DNA from: Promethearchaeota archaeon | GTDB lineage: Archaea; Asgardarchaeota; Lokiarchaeia; Sigyniarchaeales; SOKP01 | Direction of reading: 5' to 3' | DNA: 41,102 bases | NCBI GenBank assembly: GCA_016930515.1 | Contig: JAFGGO010000021.1 | Coordinates: forward strand, 1-41,102 | Shown here: positions 8,302 to 17,339 of the stretch, in pieces | Layout: every line of letters starts with the position of its first letter | Numbering within the stretch: the stretch's first letter is position 1 | Position numbers and translations under genes: made by a program | The notes under the pieces: model-generated | Database searches by the model: none | What the model was told of the DNA's origin: nothing | The model's input: only the letters and a program-made list of their open reading frames with translations

Positions 8302-8973
8302 TTATAATTGATAATGACCCATGAGAATGCCAACTAGATAATCCAACATGTCCACGAAAATCGTATCTGGTTTCGATTTTTTTCCGAATTTGATGAAAAA
8401 ACACGAAAAACGAATGCGTGATCCATTTTCTTGTTGAATTATTAAGAGAGGCGCGGGAATTATATAAGTATGAATAGTACTCGTGTTTCCACTCTGGGTT
8501 GTATCGTTAAAAGCAAATGGTGCTTTGTTTATTACTTTCATGAAATCTTCTTTATTATTTAATATCTCACTAACCGCATCGTATTTTCCATTCAAGTGAG
8601 ATGTATCAATCAAATCCGCAACGCGCTCGTCTGAGTATACTTCTGGTTTTTCGTAAGGAGCAAAACGCCATCTTTTGATTAACTTTTTTCCTACTTTTGC
8701 CCTCCCCAGTCCTATTTCAGTATGGTATTTATAAGGCAAGATTACATCAACATGAATGATTGCCATAGGCTTTTCTATTTCAAAATATAATCTAAAACCT
8801 GGAAGATGAAGGCCCTTGCAAGTACACATGAATGTGTAATCGTCGATTTCCTCAAATTTTTCGACATTGTTCGTCCAAAAATTAGACTTTTCTAACCAAT
8901 TATATATTTTTTGAGTATTTTTTTCTTTTTCTTTTTGTTTTTTCTGGATTTTTTTTTCTGCTTTTGTACTCAT
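8302..8973 (-). CDS. Uncharacterised soluble protein
   Basis: 223 residues from ATG at 8973; an in-frame GTG lies three codons upstream. After a Lys/Glu-rich N-terminal helix (about residues 3-25) comes a mixed alpha/beta region with two tryptophans in NWLEKSNFWTNN and beta-like strands (YTFMCTCKGL, MAIIHVDVILP). A middle segment contains RWRFAPYEKPEV, and the C-terminus has TIHTYIIPAPLLIIQQ followed by RFSCFFIKFG. There is no signal peptide or convincing membrane helix. I do not recognise the family. It converges with the GTPase gene and is divergent from the DUF4139-type gene. Confidence 0.7.
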   Translation of the reverse strand: MSTKAEKKIQKKQKEKEKNTQKIYNWLEKSNFWTNNVEKFEEIDDYTFMCTCKGLHLPGFRLYFEIEKPMAIIHVDVILPYKYHTEIGLGRAKVGKKLIKRWRFAPYEKPEVYSDERVADLIDTSHLNGKYDAVSEILNNKEDFMKVINKAPFAFNDTTQSGNTSTIHTYIIPAPLLIIQQENGSRIRFSCFFIKFGKKSKPDTIFVDMLDYLVGILMGHYQL

Positions 8974-9226
8974 TGCTTTCACATTATTTTAAACTTTAAT
9001 TAAAATCTCACATTAAAATTATTTATTAAATCCATTTGGCATAAAACTGAACTTTTCTTCAATCATTTTTAAAACTACAATCTAATAAACAACAATAAAA
9101 GAACGGATATTTTTTGGCGATTTTTGAATTTACACTCCCACTATTCTTATTTTTTTGTATAAGATATATATGCGTGCGTTTTTTCTATGTTTTTATTACA
9201 AATTAAAAAAAGAATGATGAATATTC

Positions 9227-11284
9227 ATGTCGAAATTGAAAGTAAATAGAGTGATAATGTTCAAGCACGGTGTTTCGTATTTCATATTAGATGGAAAGAT
9301 GAAAGGTTCGGGGACTTTCGAGTTGGAATTCAAGATAAAGGAGATGAACGATATATTAAAGTCCTTGTTCGTATTAGACACCAGTGAAAAAGGTTATATT
9401 TCCTCTATATCGTACGACGCGGCGTTAGAAACATCGCAATTATTAGAATCAGTAATGTTAGACATACCCGATACGGATTCTTTTTCGTCGCTCGTGACTC
9501 AAATAAAAGGCGCTCAAGTGAATCTTGTCGTAGGCGGAAGCGAAAAAGTTACAGGAACCATAATGGGCTTGGAAAGCAGGGAACGCCTTAACAAGGAAGG
9601 AAAAATCTCCGAGAAGATGTTGATCCTGATGAAAGACGACGGAATCCTAACGAAAATTCCTTTTGTTGAAATTGGAACATTTGAAATCGTCAACGAGGAC
9701 TTGAAAAAGGACCTCAAATTTTTCCTAGACACGATTATTGCTGGAAAAAAGAAAGACGCCAAAAAGATCGTCATAAATTGCGAATCTGGTGGGGACAACG
9801 CGACTGAACGAGCCATCATTGTCAGTTATATAAGAGAAAGTCCGATTTGGAAAACATCCTATCGCTTGATCATGAGCAAGCAACAAGCGCTCGAAAATAA
9901 ATGCCTCTTGTCGGGATGGTGCATGGTTGAAAACACCACAAATAACGACTGGGAAGATATAGAGCTTTCTCTCGTGGCTGGAATGCCCGTTTCCTTTGTA
10001 TACGATTTTTTTCGACCCATCTTTATTGACAGGCCCGTAATTAACCCACCGCGAGTGCTTAGCGCCAAACCTGCCGAAATAGAGGAAGGTTTTGGCGTGG
10101 ACGATTTTATTGATTACGATGAAGCAGAAAAAATGGCTTTTGAAAGATCTAGCTTGAAAAAAGCGAAAATGATGGCACCTGCAAAGCCCATGGCTGCACC
10201 TCCCCCCGCCCCATCTTCGGTCCTTCGTGGGGCGATTGCGGGTGGATTGAATTCTGGAGATCTTTCGACAAAACTCAAGCAGCAAACACAAACCACGGCA
10301 AAAGACCTCGGAGAATTGTTTGAATATAATATCTCTAATCTGGTAACTATTAAACGAAAAAATAGCGCCTTGGTTCCAATTCTAACGGAAGAAATAAAAG
10401 CCAAAAAAATTTTAATGTATAACATCAACGAAAACGAAAAAAATCCTAACGCGTGCCTTGAGATAACCAATAACACAAATCTTACCTTAGAGAGAGGTCC
10501 TTGTACAATAATCTATGACAATAATCTCGCAGGTGAAGCCATCGTTCCGTTTTTGAATAAAGGGGATACGAGGCTTTTAAATTACGCCGTTGAACAAGCC
10601 GTTATCGTTGAACACGAGGAAAAGAGCAAGAGTCAAAATGTTCATCGAATACAAATTTCCTCATCATATTGTTATGAGTATTATTACACGGATTTGCACA
10701 CTACTTACAAGATCAAGAACAAGAAATCAGAAGATAAGGAGCTGTATCTCGACCATCCTAAGAAATCGGGATATATAATCGAAGAAAGCGCTACAAAACC
10801 AGAAGAAACTCCGAATTATTGGAGGTTTACACTCAAGTTAAAGCCCAACGCCGCCATTTCTTTTAAAATACACGAAAGAAAGGAAAATTACACGTCCTAT
10901 TATATCTATAACTATTCGAAAGACGATTTACTGGAAAAAGTGGCATTTTACATCAAAAAACAGTTTATCGACGAATCAGTTGAACAACAACTCAAGGCGA
11001 TTGGTGAATTAATCGGTACTAAACAAGATTTAGAATCGAAGAAATCAAAATTAGAGAACGAAAAATACGAAATGACAGAAGAACAGAGCAGGCTTCGAGA
11101 AAATATATCTGTATTAAAGGATTCTACTCAAGAAGCGAAGTTAAGAGAAAAATATGTCGCTAAATTCAGCGCACAGGAAACTCGTTTCGAAAGCATATCA
11201 AAAGAAATCAAAAAATTAGAAGATGAGTTAAAAAAAATCGACTTAAAGATCAACGAACAAATTACACACTTGAAGGTTAAATAA
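9227..11284 (+). CDS. DUF4139-domain protein with C-terminal coiled coil
   Basis: 685 residues from ATG at 9227. The core signature is ESPIWKTSYRLIM (about 204-216), followed by VENTTNNDWEDIELSLVAGMP (234-254, quoted in part), the pattern of DUF4139 (mucoidy inhibitor A-like) proteins: aromatic-rich beta strands around W-x-x-S/T-Y-R-L and N-x-x-x-x-D-W. A Pro/Ala linker sits near 316-330 (MMAPAKPMAAPPPAPSS), as is common just before the second half of the domain. Residues about 590-685 form a long Lys/Glu-rich coiled coil. No signal peptide or membrane helix is seen. The biochemical role of the family is unknown. A TATA-like AGATATATATG at 9162-9172 supports the start. Confidence 0.75.
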   Translation: MSKLKVNRVIMFKHGVSYFILDGKMKGSGTFELEFKIKEMNDILKSLFVLDTSEKGYISSISYDAALETSQLLESVMLDIPDTDSFSSLVTQIKGAQVNLVVGGSEKVTGTIMGLESRERLNKEGKISEKMLILMKDDGILTKIPFVEIGTFEIVNEDLKKDLKFFLDTIIAGKKKDAKKIVINCESGGDNATERAIIVSYIRESPIWKTSYRLIMSKQQALENKCLLSGWCMVENTTNNDWEDIELSLVAGMPVSFVYDFFRPIFIDRPVINPPRVLSAKPAEIEEGFGVDDFIDYDEAEKMAFERSSLKKAKMMAPAKPMAAPPPAPSSVLRGAIAGGLNSGDLSTKLKQQTQTTAKDLGELFEYNISNLVTIKRKNSALVPILTEEIKAKKILMYNINENEKNPNACLEITNNTNLTLERGPCTIIYDNNLAGEAIVPFLNKGDTRLLNYAVEQAVIVEHEEKSKSQNVHRIQISSSYCYEYYYTDLHTTYKIKNKKSEDKELYLDHPKKSGYIIEESATKPEETPNYWRFTLKLKPNAAISFKIHERKENYTSYYIYNYSKDDLLEKVAFYIKKQFIDESVEQQLKAIGELIGTKQDLESKKSKLENEKYEMTEEQSRLRENISVLKDSTQEAKLREKYVAKFSAQETRFESISKEIKKLEDELKKIDLKINEQITHLKVK

Positions 11285-11433
11285 CTCCTTTTTTTTCTTT
11301 TTTATATTAAGAAATTTCATTCTTTGGTGAAAATTACCCTTTAAAGGGTCGTGTTGTTGTTAAAGCGCTCTAGCAAAAGTAATAAATAATGAGGCGTTAT
11401 ATTGCAAATAACAAAATAGGTGAAATTTATAAA

Positions 11434-11655
11434 ATGAGTATCGAGAAGTTACAAGAACAAATTGATAAGCTTCAAGACGAAAGAGAAGAACTCGAAGAAA
11501 AATGCGACACATTAGACTTGTGCAAGGAAGACGATGGTTGTAGCAAGTGCGATGTGTATAAAAAAATCGAAGCGATCGACGATAAAATAGAAAAGCTTGA
11601 AGAAAAAATCGAAGATTTAGTAGGAGAAGACGAAGATTTCGACGACGAAGATTAA
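11434..11655 (+). CDS. Small acidic coiled-coil protein with four Cys
   Basis: 73 residues from ATG at 11434. A Shine-Dalgarno-like GGTGA at 11419-11423, ten bases upstream, picks this start over an in-frame ATG at 11389. Two heptad-like helices (IEKLQEQIDKLQDEREELEE and KIEAIDDKIEKLEEKIEDL) flank a short cysteine segment with four Cys (CDTLDLCKEDDGCSKCD). This looks like a helical hairpin whose turn could bind a metal or form disulfides. The C-terminus is a run of Asp and Glu. It follows the DUF4139-type gene on the same strand but 149 bases away. The function is unknown. Confidence 0.7.
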   Translation: MSIEKLQEQIDKLQDEREELEEKCDTLDLCKEDDGCSKCDVYKKIEAIDDKIEKLEEKIEDLVGEDEDFDDED

Positions 11656-11814
11656 ACGTCTCATTTTTACTTAATTTCAATATTTTTATTTTTCCTAGAT
11701 TTCTTAAATACCCATAATAATACTTATTCTATCTAGATTTTAGGATTTCAATAAATAAATAAAAAAAGGAAAAGATGAAATTAACGCTTGTTAATTGCTT
11801 GCGTTAAATTCAAA

Positions 11815-13107
11815 TTATATCATCTTGAACATTTTTCTAAAAGCCATTTGCAAGACATATTGTTGGATTTGTCGAGAACCGCCAACAATTTCTTGAATTC
11901 GAGAGACGCCTAATAAATCATGGCTCATGAGATTGTCGCCAAGTCCAGCACCGCCCATCAAGTTAGCGGCTTCGTAGCAGACTTCAGTTGTAAGCGAAGT
12001 GGCTTGGTACTTGAACTGACTTGCCGAAGCAACCATTGCTTGCTCGATCATTGGTGGAATCTTGCCTCCGAATTTTTCATATTTTTCGTCGTAAGATTCG
12101 CAGAACTTCAACATTCCTAAAGTTATGTTGCTAGTCTTCGCCCACAAGTCCATGAGGGTGAAACCAACGCCTTGGAAGTTCAAGATAACTTGATCGAATT
12201 GTTTTCTCATGTTGGAGTAAATTCCAGCGTGAATAACGGCCCCCCAACATTGGGAAACTGCTCCGTAAGCAATACCGATTCTCTCAGGTACTAAACCTTC
12301 GAAGAGGTGTTCTCTTCCTTTTCCAACAGGACCTAACACGTATTCCTTAGGAACCCTGAGATTGGTCAAGACTTCCTTGCCTAACCAAAGCTTTGGTACC
12401 CAAGGAATGTATGCTCTTTCGCAATTCCATCCATCCCAAGAGGTGTTAATCAAGAATTGAGCCATTTTATTTCCATTGTTCTTTTCTGCAGTAGCATAAG
12501 CAACAGCCCACTTTGATTTAGGAGCGTTCGTGTTGAAAATTTTATCTCCGTTCAGGAGGAAGCTGCCATCGTCTTGTTCGGTACAAGTGGTTAATTGATG
12601 TACTGCGTCAGAACCGCGTTCTGGTTCGGTAATCAAGATACAACCAATACCAGAACCGTCAACCAAATCTCTTAAAGCGTCTTGCCTCACGGGGACATTA
12701 TCGTGGTGTTCGAAAATAGGATTAATTGCCAATACGGTTGCACCAGCACCCATGGCGTATTGCGTGTCGAATTGATCTATGGCAAGATATCTCATGAAAT
12801 CGAGAGACATGCCCCATTCATCGCCGTAATCAATACCACAGGATTCTTTAAAGTTGTGAGCTCTGGTGATATATCCTTCCTTTCCGAAATCAGCACACCA
12901 TTCGTACATGTCTTCGTCCATTGAATGGGTGATGTTTTTTTCTTTTTCGTATTTCATGCAAAACTTTTCAACTTTTTGGAGAAAAGCCATCTCTTTCTTA
13001 TTTAAGACGGTTCCTAAATTCATGTTGAGCATGGCGTACCTGTTTTTCAGGCTCATTTTCTCCATGATCTCGTCGTTAACTGCTTTTGCATATTTTGTTT
13101 TTGCCAT
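11815..13107 (-). CDS. Acyl-CoA dehydrogenase family protein
   Basis: 430 residues from ATG at 13107, slightly longer than the typical 380-400. The FAD/substrate motif ITEPERGSDA is at 159-168, and the C-terminal helix region RIQEIVGGSRQIQ at 403-415 matches the flavin-contacting segment. In medium- and short-chain enzymes the catalytic Glu precedes the Gly of that segment (YEGT); here it reads VGGS, so that Glu is missing. Instead E275 in LVPERIGIAYGA sits where isovaleryl-CoA and long-chain dehydrogenases keep their base. The enzyme would oxidise an acyl-CoA at the alpha-beta bond and pass electrons to ETF. No etfAB or other beta-oxidation gene is nearby, so the substrate is unknown. Confidence 0.9.
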   Translation of the reverse strand: MAKTKYAKAVNDEIMEKMSLKNRYAMLNMNLGTVLNKKEMAFLQKVEKFCMKYEKEKNITHSMDEDMYEWCADFGKEGYITRAHNFKESCGIDYGDEWGMSLDFMRYLAIDQFDTQYAMGAGATVLAINPIFEHHDNVPVRQDALRDLVDGSGIGCILITEPERGSDAVHQLTTCTEQDDGSFLLNGDKIFNTNAPKSKWAVAYATAEKNNGNKMAQFLINTSWDGWNCERAYIPWVPKLWLGKEVLTNLRVPKEYVLGPVGKGREHLFEGLVPERIGIAYGAVSQCWGAVIHAGIYSNMRKQFDQVILNFQGVGFTLMDLWAKTSNITLGMLKFCESYDEKYEKFGGKIPPMIEQAMVASASQFKYQATSLTTEVCYEAANLMGGAGLGDNLMSHDLLGVSRIQEIVGGSRQIQQYVLQMAFRKMFKMI

Positions 13108-13404
13108 TTTATACTCTTCTCTTTTAAAGTATTGTTATAGTAGATAATTTGCAAAAGATGATCTAACTCAAAAAGCTTGCGAAAAATGTAATTTTATAGT
13201 TCGAATTATTACACTCAATTAATGTAATGCGTCATTCAATCGTGTTAAATTAACATTTAAAATAATTATTATTCATTTTCTCGAAAGAATGAATTAATTT
13301 GATGTTGTATTTTGCTGACGCGATTAGCTTTATTAACAGATTAGTTGCATTCTTCAAAATTTTGATATCAACCCTAATAAATAGTCATTCGGAAATTACT
13401 TCGT

Positions 13405-14154
13405 TTAGCAAATTAATTTCCTTAATCTTTGCGAAAATTTTTTTCCTATTATCAAACCCGTTTCAAATGGACAATTGCTTTTAAATTGTACTACGGATAT
13501 GAAATTTTCGTCAATTCCAACCAAATTAAGAATTCCAAAATCTTCTAAAGAAATTAATTCGTTAATCTGATAATTCCCAGTAAGAAACCTTCCTTCAAGG
13601 AGCCTGATGATTTCCGAAAGCACGCTTGGTTTAAGGTATGACACTATTACTCTTCCAGTTTGAGTTAAAAGTGCCGATGAAACGACAAAAGAGGAAAAGG
13701 TGTGCAATTCCTTAAATATCATTATCAGATCCTTTTGTATCTCTTCGGATACAAGTTGTTTGCTCTTTTCCAAAATGTATTCTACATTTTTCTCAAAATC
13801 GTGAAACTTTGAGATCTCGCCATCGAAATTTTCTATGAGGGAAGAGTCGTATTTTTCTAAAAATTGATCCTTAATTTCCATGAGTTGATTTCTTAGTTCT
13901 ACTAAATTATCGGTTCTATCGGTGAATAACGCAAACAACAACTCGTCAGTTTTTATTCTTTCGATTTCGAATATAAATCGAAAAACACCCACCTCTATTT
14001 CAGAAATCTCTGAAGTTTTTAGAGTTTGCTTGACAAAGGAAAAAATAGCGCTTAAAAAACTACTCGTCATTTGAACATTAAAAATATCTTCGTATGCCTT
14101 GTAATAAATCAATTCTCCCGTGTTTGCTTTCATGATAAAGATATTTTTAATCAT
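13405..14154 (-). CDS. Longin-like N-terminal domain joined to a roadblock/longin-like C-terminal domain
   Basis: 249 residues from ATG at 14154 (a second ATG is seven codons in). The start IKNIFIMKANTGELIYYKAY, followed by a helix and the strands VGVFRFIFEIERI and ELLFALFTDRTDN, matches the longin-like pattern common in Asgard proteins. A helical middle (about 90-165) follows. The last 80 residues begin with SALLTQTGRVIVSYLK, then a helix, a loop and strands ending FISVVQFKS, which resembles a roadblock/LC7 or second longin domain. Such domains serve as platforms or exchange factors for small GTPases, two of which are encoded in the window. The paired-domain reading is inference; the first domain is fairly clear. 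Confidence 0.68.
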   Translation of the reverse strand: MIKNIFIMKANTGELIYYKAYEDIFNVQMTSSFLSAIFSFVKQTLKTSEISEIEVGVFRFIFEIERIKTDELLFALFTDRTDNLVELRNQLMEIKDQFLEKYDSSLIENFDGEISKFHDFEKNVEYILEKSKQLVSEEIQKDLIMIFKELHTFSSFVVSSALLTQTGRVIVSYLKPSVLSEIIRLLEGRFLTGNYQINELISLEDFGILNLVGIDENFISVVQFKSNCPFETGLIIGKKFSQRLRKLIC

Positions 14155-14322
14155 GGGAAATCAATCAAGTGAATATATTCTTTTTTTTAGAACTGTTATA
14201 AACTTTATAATCGTTTTTGTTTAAAAATACTCTTATATAGTCATGAAAATTATCTTAAAAAAATCTTTGTGGAGAATGATTTTTTGGTATTATTTTACAA
14301 ATAATTTATGAAGAAATAAGGA

Positions 14323-15048
14323 TTAAAATCCGTCGAACTTGCTCCATTCGTCTTCATCTTCAAATTCATCATATTCTTCGTAATCTTCTTCGGTGTCTTC
14401 CTTTTTATCTTCTTCAAGAAGTTCTTCTTCTTCAGATTCCAATTCGTCATCGAATGTAATTGCTTGTTCGAGATCCGTTATGGAGGCTTCGGTAGCTTTT
14501 ACTTCAGGTATGGGTTCTTCGATTTCTTCCCTCTTCTTTTCAACAAGCTTCAAATAGTCTCCATGTATTTTTATTGTAATGGGAGTTTCTTCTTGCAATA
14601 ATCGCACAACAACTTCCTCGCTACTTGAAGTGTCATGCGGCATTCTCATGACCATTGCTCTCGAACCTTCAAATACTCCGCTTATGATCTCGACTGTGTC
14701 GCCTATTGAGATAAATTCAGTGACGCTTCTTGGAAGGAGCACGTGTTTTAATTCGGTTAACTTGATATTTTGAACAATCCTACCTTTAATATGAGGTATT
14801 CCTTGAACGGCAATCTGAACATCACGCTTTTGAGGGGCTTCAAAGAAGACATATCCTGGTAATAATGAACTAACTAAAATAGCCTTTATGTCCGGTATTG
14901 TGTCCAATATGCTAAATCGGTAAAATATTTGCCTTAGAATGTTTGTTTCTTGGTTAATCGTGGTCCTCACGGCGAAAAGCGTGGTGAGATCTTCCTTGTC
15001 CATATCATCTATCTCGATTCCAAATTCATTATTGGTGTCTTCTTCCAA
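14323..15048 (-). CDS. spt5: Transcription elongation factor Spt5 (NusG-like) with acidic C-terminal tail
   Basis: 241 residues if TTG at 15048 is used; an ATG at 15003 would give 226 and puts the first residues closer to other archaeal Spt5 proteins. The NGN domain spans about 23-108 (FAVRTTINQETNIL, then LPGYVFFEAP), and the KOW domain about 113-170 (GDTVEIISGVFEGSRAMVMR). Spt5 binds the RNA polymerase clamp and aids elongation with Spt4. Archaeal Spt5 normally ends after KOW at about 150 residues. Here a further 70-residue tail follows, dominated by Glu and Asp after residue 199. The usual archaeal neighbour secE is not present; aIF1A lies 200 bases upstream. Confidence 0.92.
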   Translation of the reverse strand: MEEDTNNEFGIEIDDMDKEDLTTLFAVRTTINQETNILRQIFYRFSILDTIPDIKAILVSSLLPGYVFFEAPQKRDVQIAVQGIPHIKGRIVQNIKLTELKHVLLPRSVTEFISIGDTVEIISGVFEGSRAMVMRMPHDTSSSEEVVVRLLQEETPITIKIHGDYLKLVEKKREEIEEPIPEVKATEASITDLEQAITFDDELESEEEELLEEDKKEDTEEDYEEYDEFEDEDEWSKFDGF

Positions 15049-15248
15049 TTCTTATTCAACCTTCCTCATTTAATCTGAGAGTTTTTTATTTTTTTTAAAA
15101 GAAATTGATGTAAAAAAAGTATATATTAATTGAAGGAATTCCTAAATTTTAAAATTTTGCTTTTTAGCACAAACCTGGGGAACCAATTTAAAATAATGAT
15201 CTCCTCAAGTTATTCACGAATATGATGTAAAAACTCAAATAAGAAAGA

Positions 15249-15638
15249 TCAAAGGGGAATATTATTTATGTCCAAAATTTCAGGTATTTTTTTATTACGG
15301 TCGAGCCACGCAATCTCGTGTCTCATGTAACGCCAGGTAATTTCGCACTTGTCAAGTTTTCCTTCAATGTCCTGCGTTTCCCACTCCCATGGATTTACAA
15401 TAACGAGGTCTCCCTTTCGCACCCACACTCTCTTTTTAATTTTTCCTCGAATTCTTCCGATCCTGTGCTTGCCGTCTTCGCAAAAGACCTGCATGCGCTC
15501 GTTTCCGTATATGTCTACTACCCGAGCGAACATCTCTCCCATTTTTTTATTTGGATATTTAACCCTAGTAATCTCTGGTTCAACGGGACCTTGGTTGCGA
15601 CCCTTCCCTCTTTTTGCTTGTGTTTTTTTCTTTGCCAT
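15249..15638 (-). CDS. eif1A: Translation initiation factor aIF1A
   Basis: 129 residues from ATG at 15638. A basic N-terminal tail (MAKKKTQAKRGKGRNQG) leads into the OB fold at about 30-110, with EMFARVVDIYGNERMQVFC, then GRIRGKIKKRVWVRKGDLV and the helix DKCEITWRYMRHEIAWL. This is the full eIF1A pattern. The factor binds the ribosomal A site and works with aIF1 and aIF2 in start-codon selection. A short extension after the helix (about 113-129) is present. It lies between a cupin gene and Spt5 on the same strand, probably in a loosely spaced transcription unit. Confidence 0.96.
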   Translation of the reverse strand: MAKKKTQAKRGKGRNQGPVEPEITRVKYPNKKMGEMFARVVDIYGNERMQVFCEDGKHRIGRIRGKIKKRVWVRKGDLVIVNPWEWETQDIEGKLDKCEITWRYMRHEIAWLDRNKKIPEILDINNIPL

Positions 15639-15680
15639 AGTTATAATTCCATATCATTAATTTGATTAATATTTTATTGT

Positions 15681-16019
15681 TTAGATTTTATCGTCGGGAT
15701 TGTAGGAACTCTTTATAAATACGATTTTTACGGGTTTTTCAGAGTCGTTCTTGATGTTATGCATTTCCCGAGGTTCTAATAAAAACACACTCCCTTGAGG
15801 TGCCTCGTACTCCTTCCCGTTAACGATCATCACGCCGTTTCCTTCAACAAAATAAAATGTTTCATCTAAAAACTCGTGTCCATGAGCCTCCTGTGCCATG
15901 TATTCTCCTGAATTAAGGAGTATCAAGCCCCAATCAATAGAGGGTCCTCGCATGAGGTATTTCACTCCAGATTCCCCGTTTCTATACTTTAAATCGGTTT
16001 CGTGAACCTGTTTAATCAC
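15681..16019 (-). CDS. Cupin-fold protein
   Basis: 112 residues, from ATG at 16019. A single cupin barrel is visible: motif 1 contains EAHGHEFLDETFYFVEGNG with the metal ligands His-x-His and a downstream Glu, and motif 2 contains PQGSVFLLEPREMHNIKN with the last His ligand. Proteins of this size bind a metal and may act as small enzymes or ligand sensors, but the substrate cannot be read from sequence. It lies just downstream of the alcohol dehydrogenase-family gene and just upstream of aIF1A on the same strand. A link to the dehydrogenase is possible but unproven. Confidence 0.85.
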   Translation of the reverse strand: MIKQVHETDLKYRNGESGVKYLMRGPSIDWGLILLNSGEYMAQEAHGHEFLDETFYFVEGNGVMIVNGKEYEAPQGSVFLLEPREMHNIKNDSEKPVKIVFIKSSYNPDDKI

Positions 16020-16107
16020 AATTCACCTGTCTTATATTTTCACAATAAATTGAATGTTAAAATAAATAAGCATTCTATAGTTTTAAATCCTTAGAGGAGA
16101 TAATATA

Positions 16108-17319
16108 TCATAACGCTCTAAGAAGGATATCTTTCAACGATTGAGAGTCCGTATCTCGTGGATTATTGGCAAGAGAGCTACCCTTTGTGTCGTTCACAAT
16201 GTCGTCTAAGTGTTCTTCATTAATCCCGAAGGTTGATAACTTTTCAGGAATACCCACGCTGAGGAAGATGTCCCTAATTCGCTTTGTTGACCAATCTGAT
16301 CGATCCCTCGTGCCTGATGGAAAGGGGATAACTTTTTCAGCTTCCTTGTTTTTATACATTATCTTATGAAATTTTTTTCCAATCCACGCGTAATAATCAG
16401 CAATTTCAATCAATTCGGCATTGTATCTCATCACGTGAGGCAATAAAATCCCACAGATCAATCCGTGTGGTAAATTATGCTTTATTCCAATTGGATGGGC
16501 AAATCCGTGAACAGCACCTAACTTTCCGTTAGCAAAGGAAATTGCTCCTAAGAGGCTTCCAAGCATCATTTTCTCTCTAAGTTCGATATTTAATGGTTCA
16601 TCGTATACTTTTGGTAGGTTTTCTCCTAACAATTTTATCGCTTTTCGGGCAAAAAAATCCGAAATAAAATTCCTGCTTTTAGAAACGAGCGCCTCGATCG
16701 CCTGCACGAGGGCATCCGCACCTGAATATGCCGTGAATTTCTTTGGCAAGCTTAAAGTAAGAGTGGGATCTAGCAAGGCCAAATTTGCCCATAATCCCCT
16801 GATACTCTTTTTTTCTCCCGTTGCGTGATTTTTTATTACTGAATTATTAGTAACTTCGGAACCGGTCCCTGATGTGGTAGGGATTAGGATAAATGGTAAT
16901 GGTTCTTCTTTAAACTCTTTACCTTCGAGGTAATCTTCAACCTTACCTCCGTTAGTGACCAAACCAGCTATTGCTTTTGCCGTATCCATGACGCTCCCTC
17001 CTCCTATCCCAATAACCAGCTGACTCTTACATTCTATAGCGAGATCTTTTCCTTTATTAACTATTTCGGTAGTTGGTTCCCCTTCTATTTTATTATACGT
17101 ATCTACCGTAAGGCTCTGTTTTTTCAATATGGATTCTATGCGCTCTAAAGCCCCGGACTTTTGAAGTGAAGACATTCCAAAAACCAAAAGAATAGAATTA
17201 TCGCTTGTTTTCCTCGTTTTAAGGTAACTACGTGCCTCTTCACCGAGCGTTTCTATTTTATTCCTTCCAAAAATTACTTTGGGACACCTAAAATCAAATT
17301 TTATATTTAGAGATTCCAT
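16108..17319 (-). CDS. Iron-containing alcohol dehydrogenase family protein
   Basis: 403 residues from ATG at 17319. The nucleotide site is clear: GIGGGSVMDTAKAIA (104-118) and PTTSGTGSEVTNNSVI (147-162). Metal ligands of the family (FucO D196, H200, H263, H277) correspond to D202, Q206, H271 and H285 here; the second ligand is Gln instead of His (GADALVQAIEA). A Gln at this position occurs, as I recall, in one known subgroup, so the enzyme may still be active, but the substrate and even the metal are uncertain. The family reduces aldehydes or ketones with NAD(P)H. It lies 20 bases downstream of the PIN gene, likely in one unit with it and the GTPase. Confidence 0.9.
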   Translation of the reverse strand: MESLNIKFDFRCPKVIFGRNKIETLGEEARSYLKTRKTSDNSILLVFGMSSLQKSGALERIESILKKQSLTVDTYNKIEGEPTTEIVNKGKDLAIECKSQLVIGIGGGSVMDTAKAIAGLVTNGGKVEDYLEGKEFKEEPLPFILIPTTSGTGSEVTNNSVIKNHATGEKKSIRGLWANLALLDPTLTLSLPKKFTAYSGADALVQAIEALVSKSRNFISDFFARKAIKLLGENLPKVYDEPLNIELREKMMLGSLLGAISFANGKLGAVHGFAHPIGIKHNLPHGLICGILLPHVMRYNAELIEIADYYAWIGKKFHKIMYKNKEAEKVIPFPSGTRDRSDWSTKRIRDIFLSVGIPEKLSTFGINEEHLDDIVNDTKGSSLANNPRDTDSQSLKDILLRAL

Positions 17320-17339
17320 TTATTATCACTTCGAACTGC

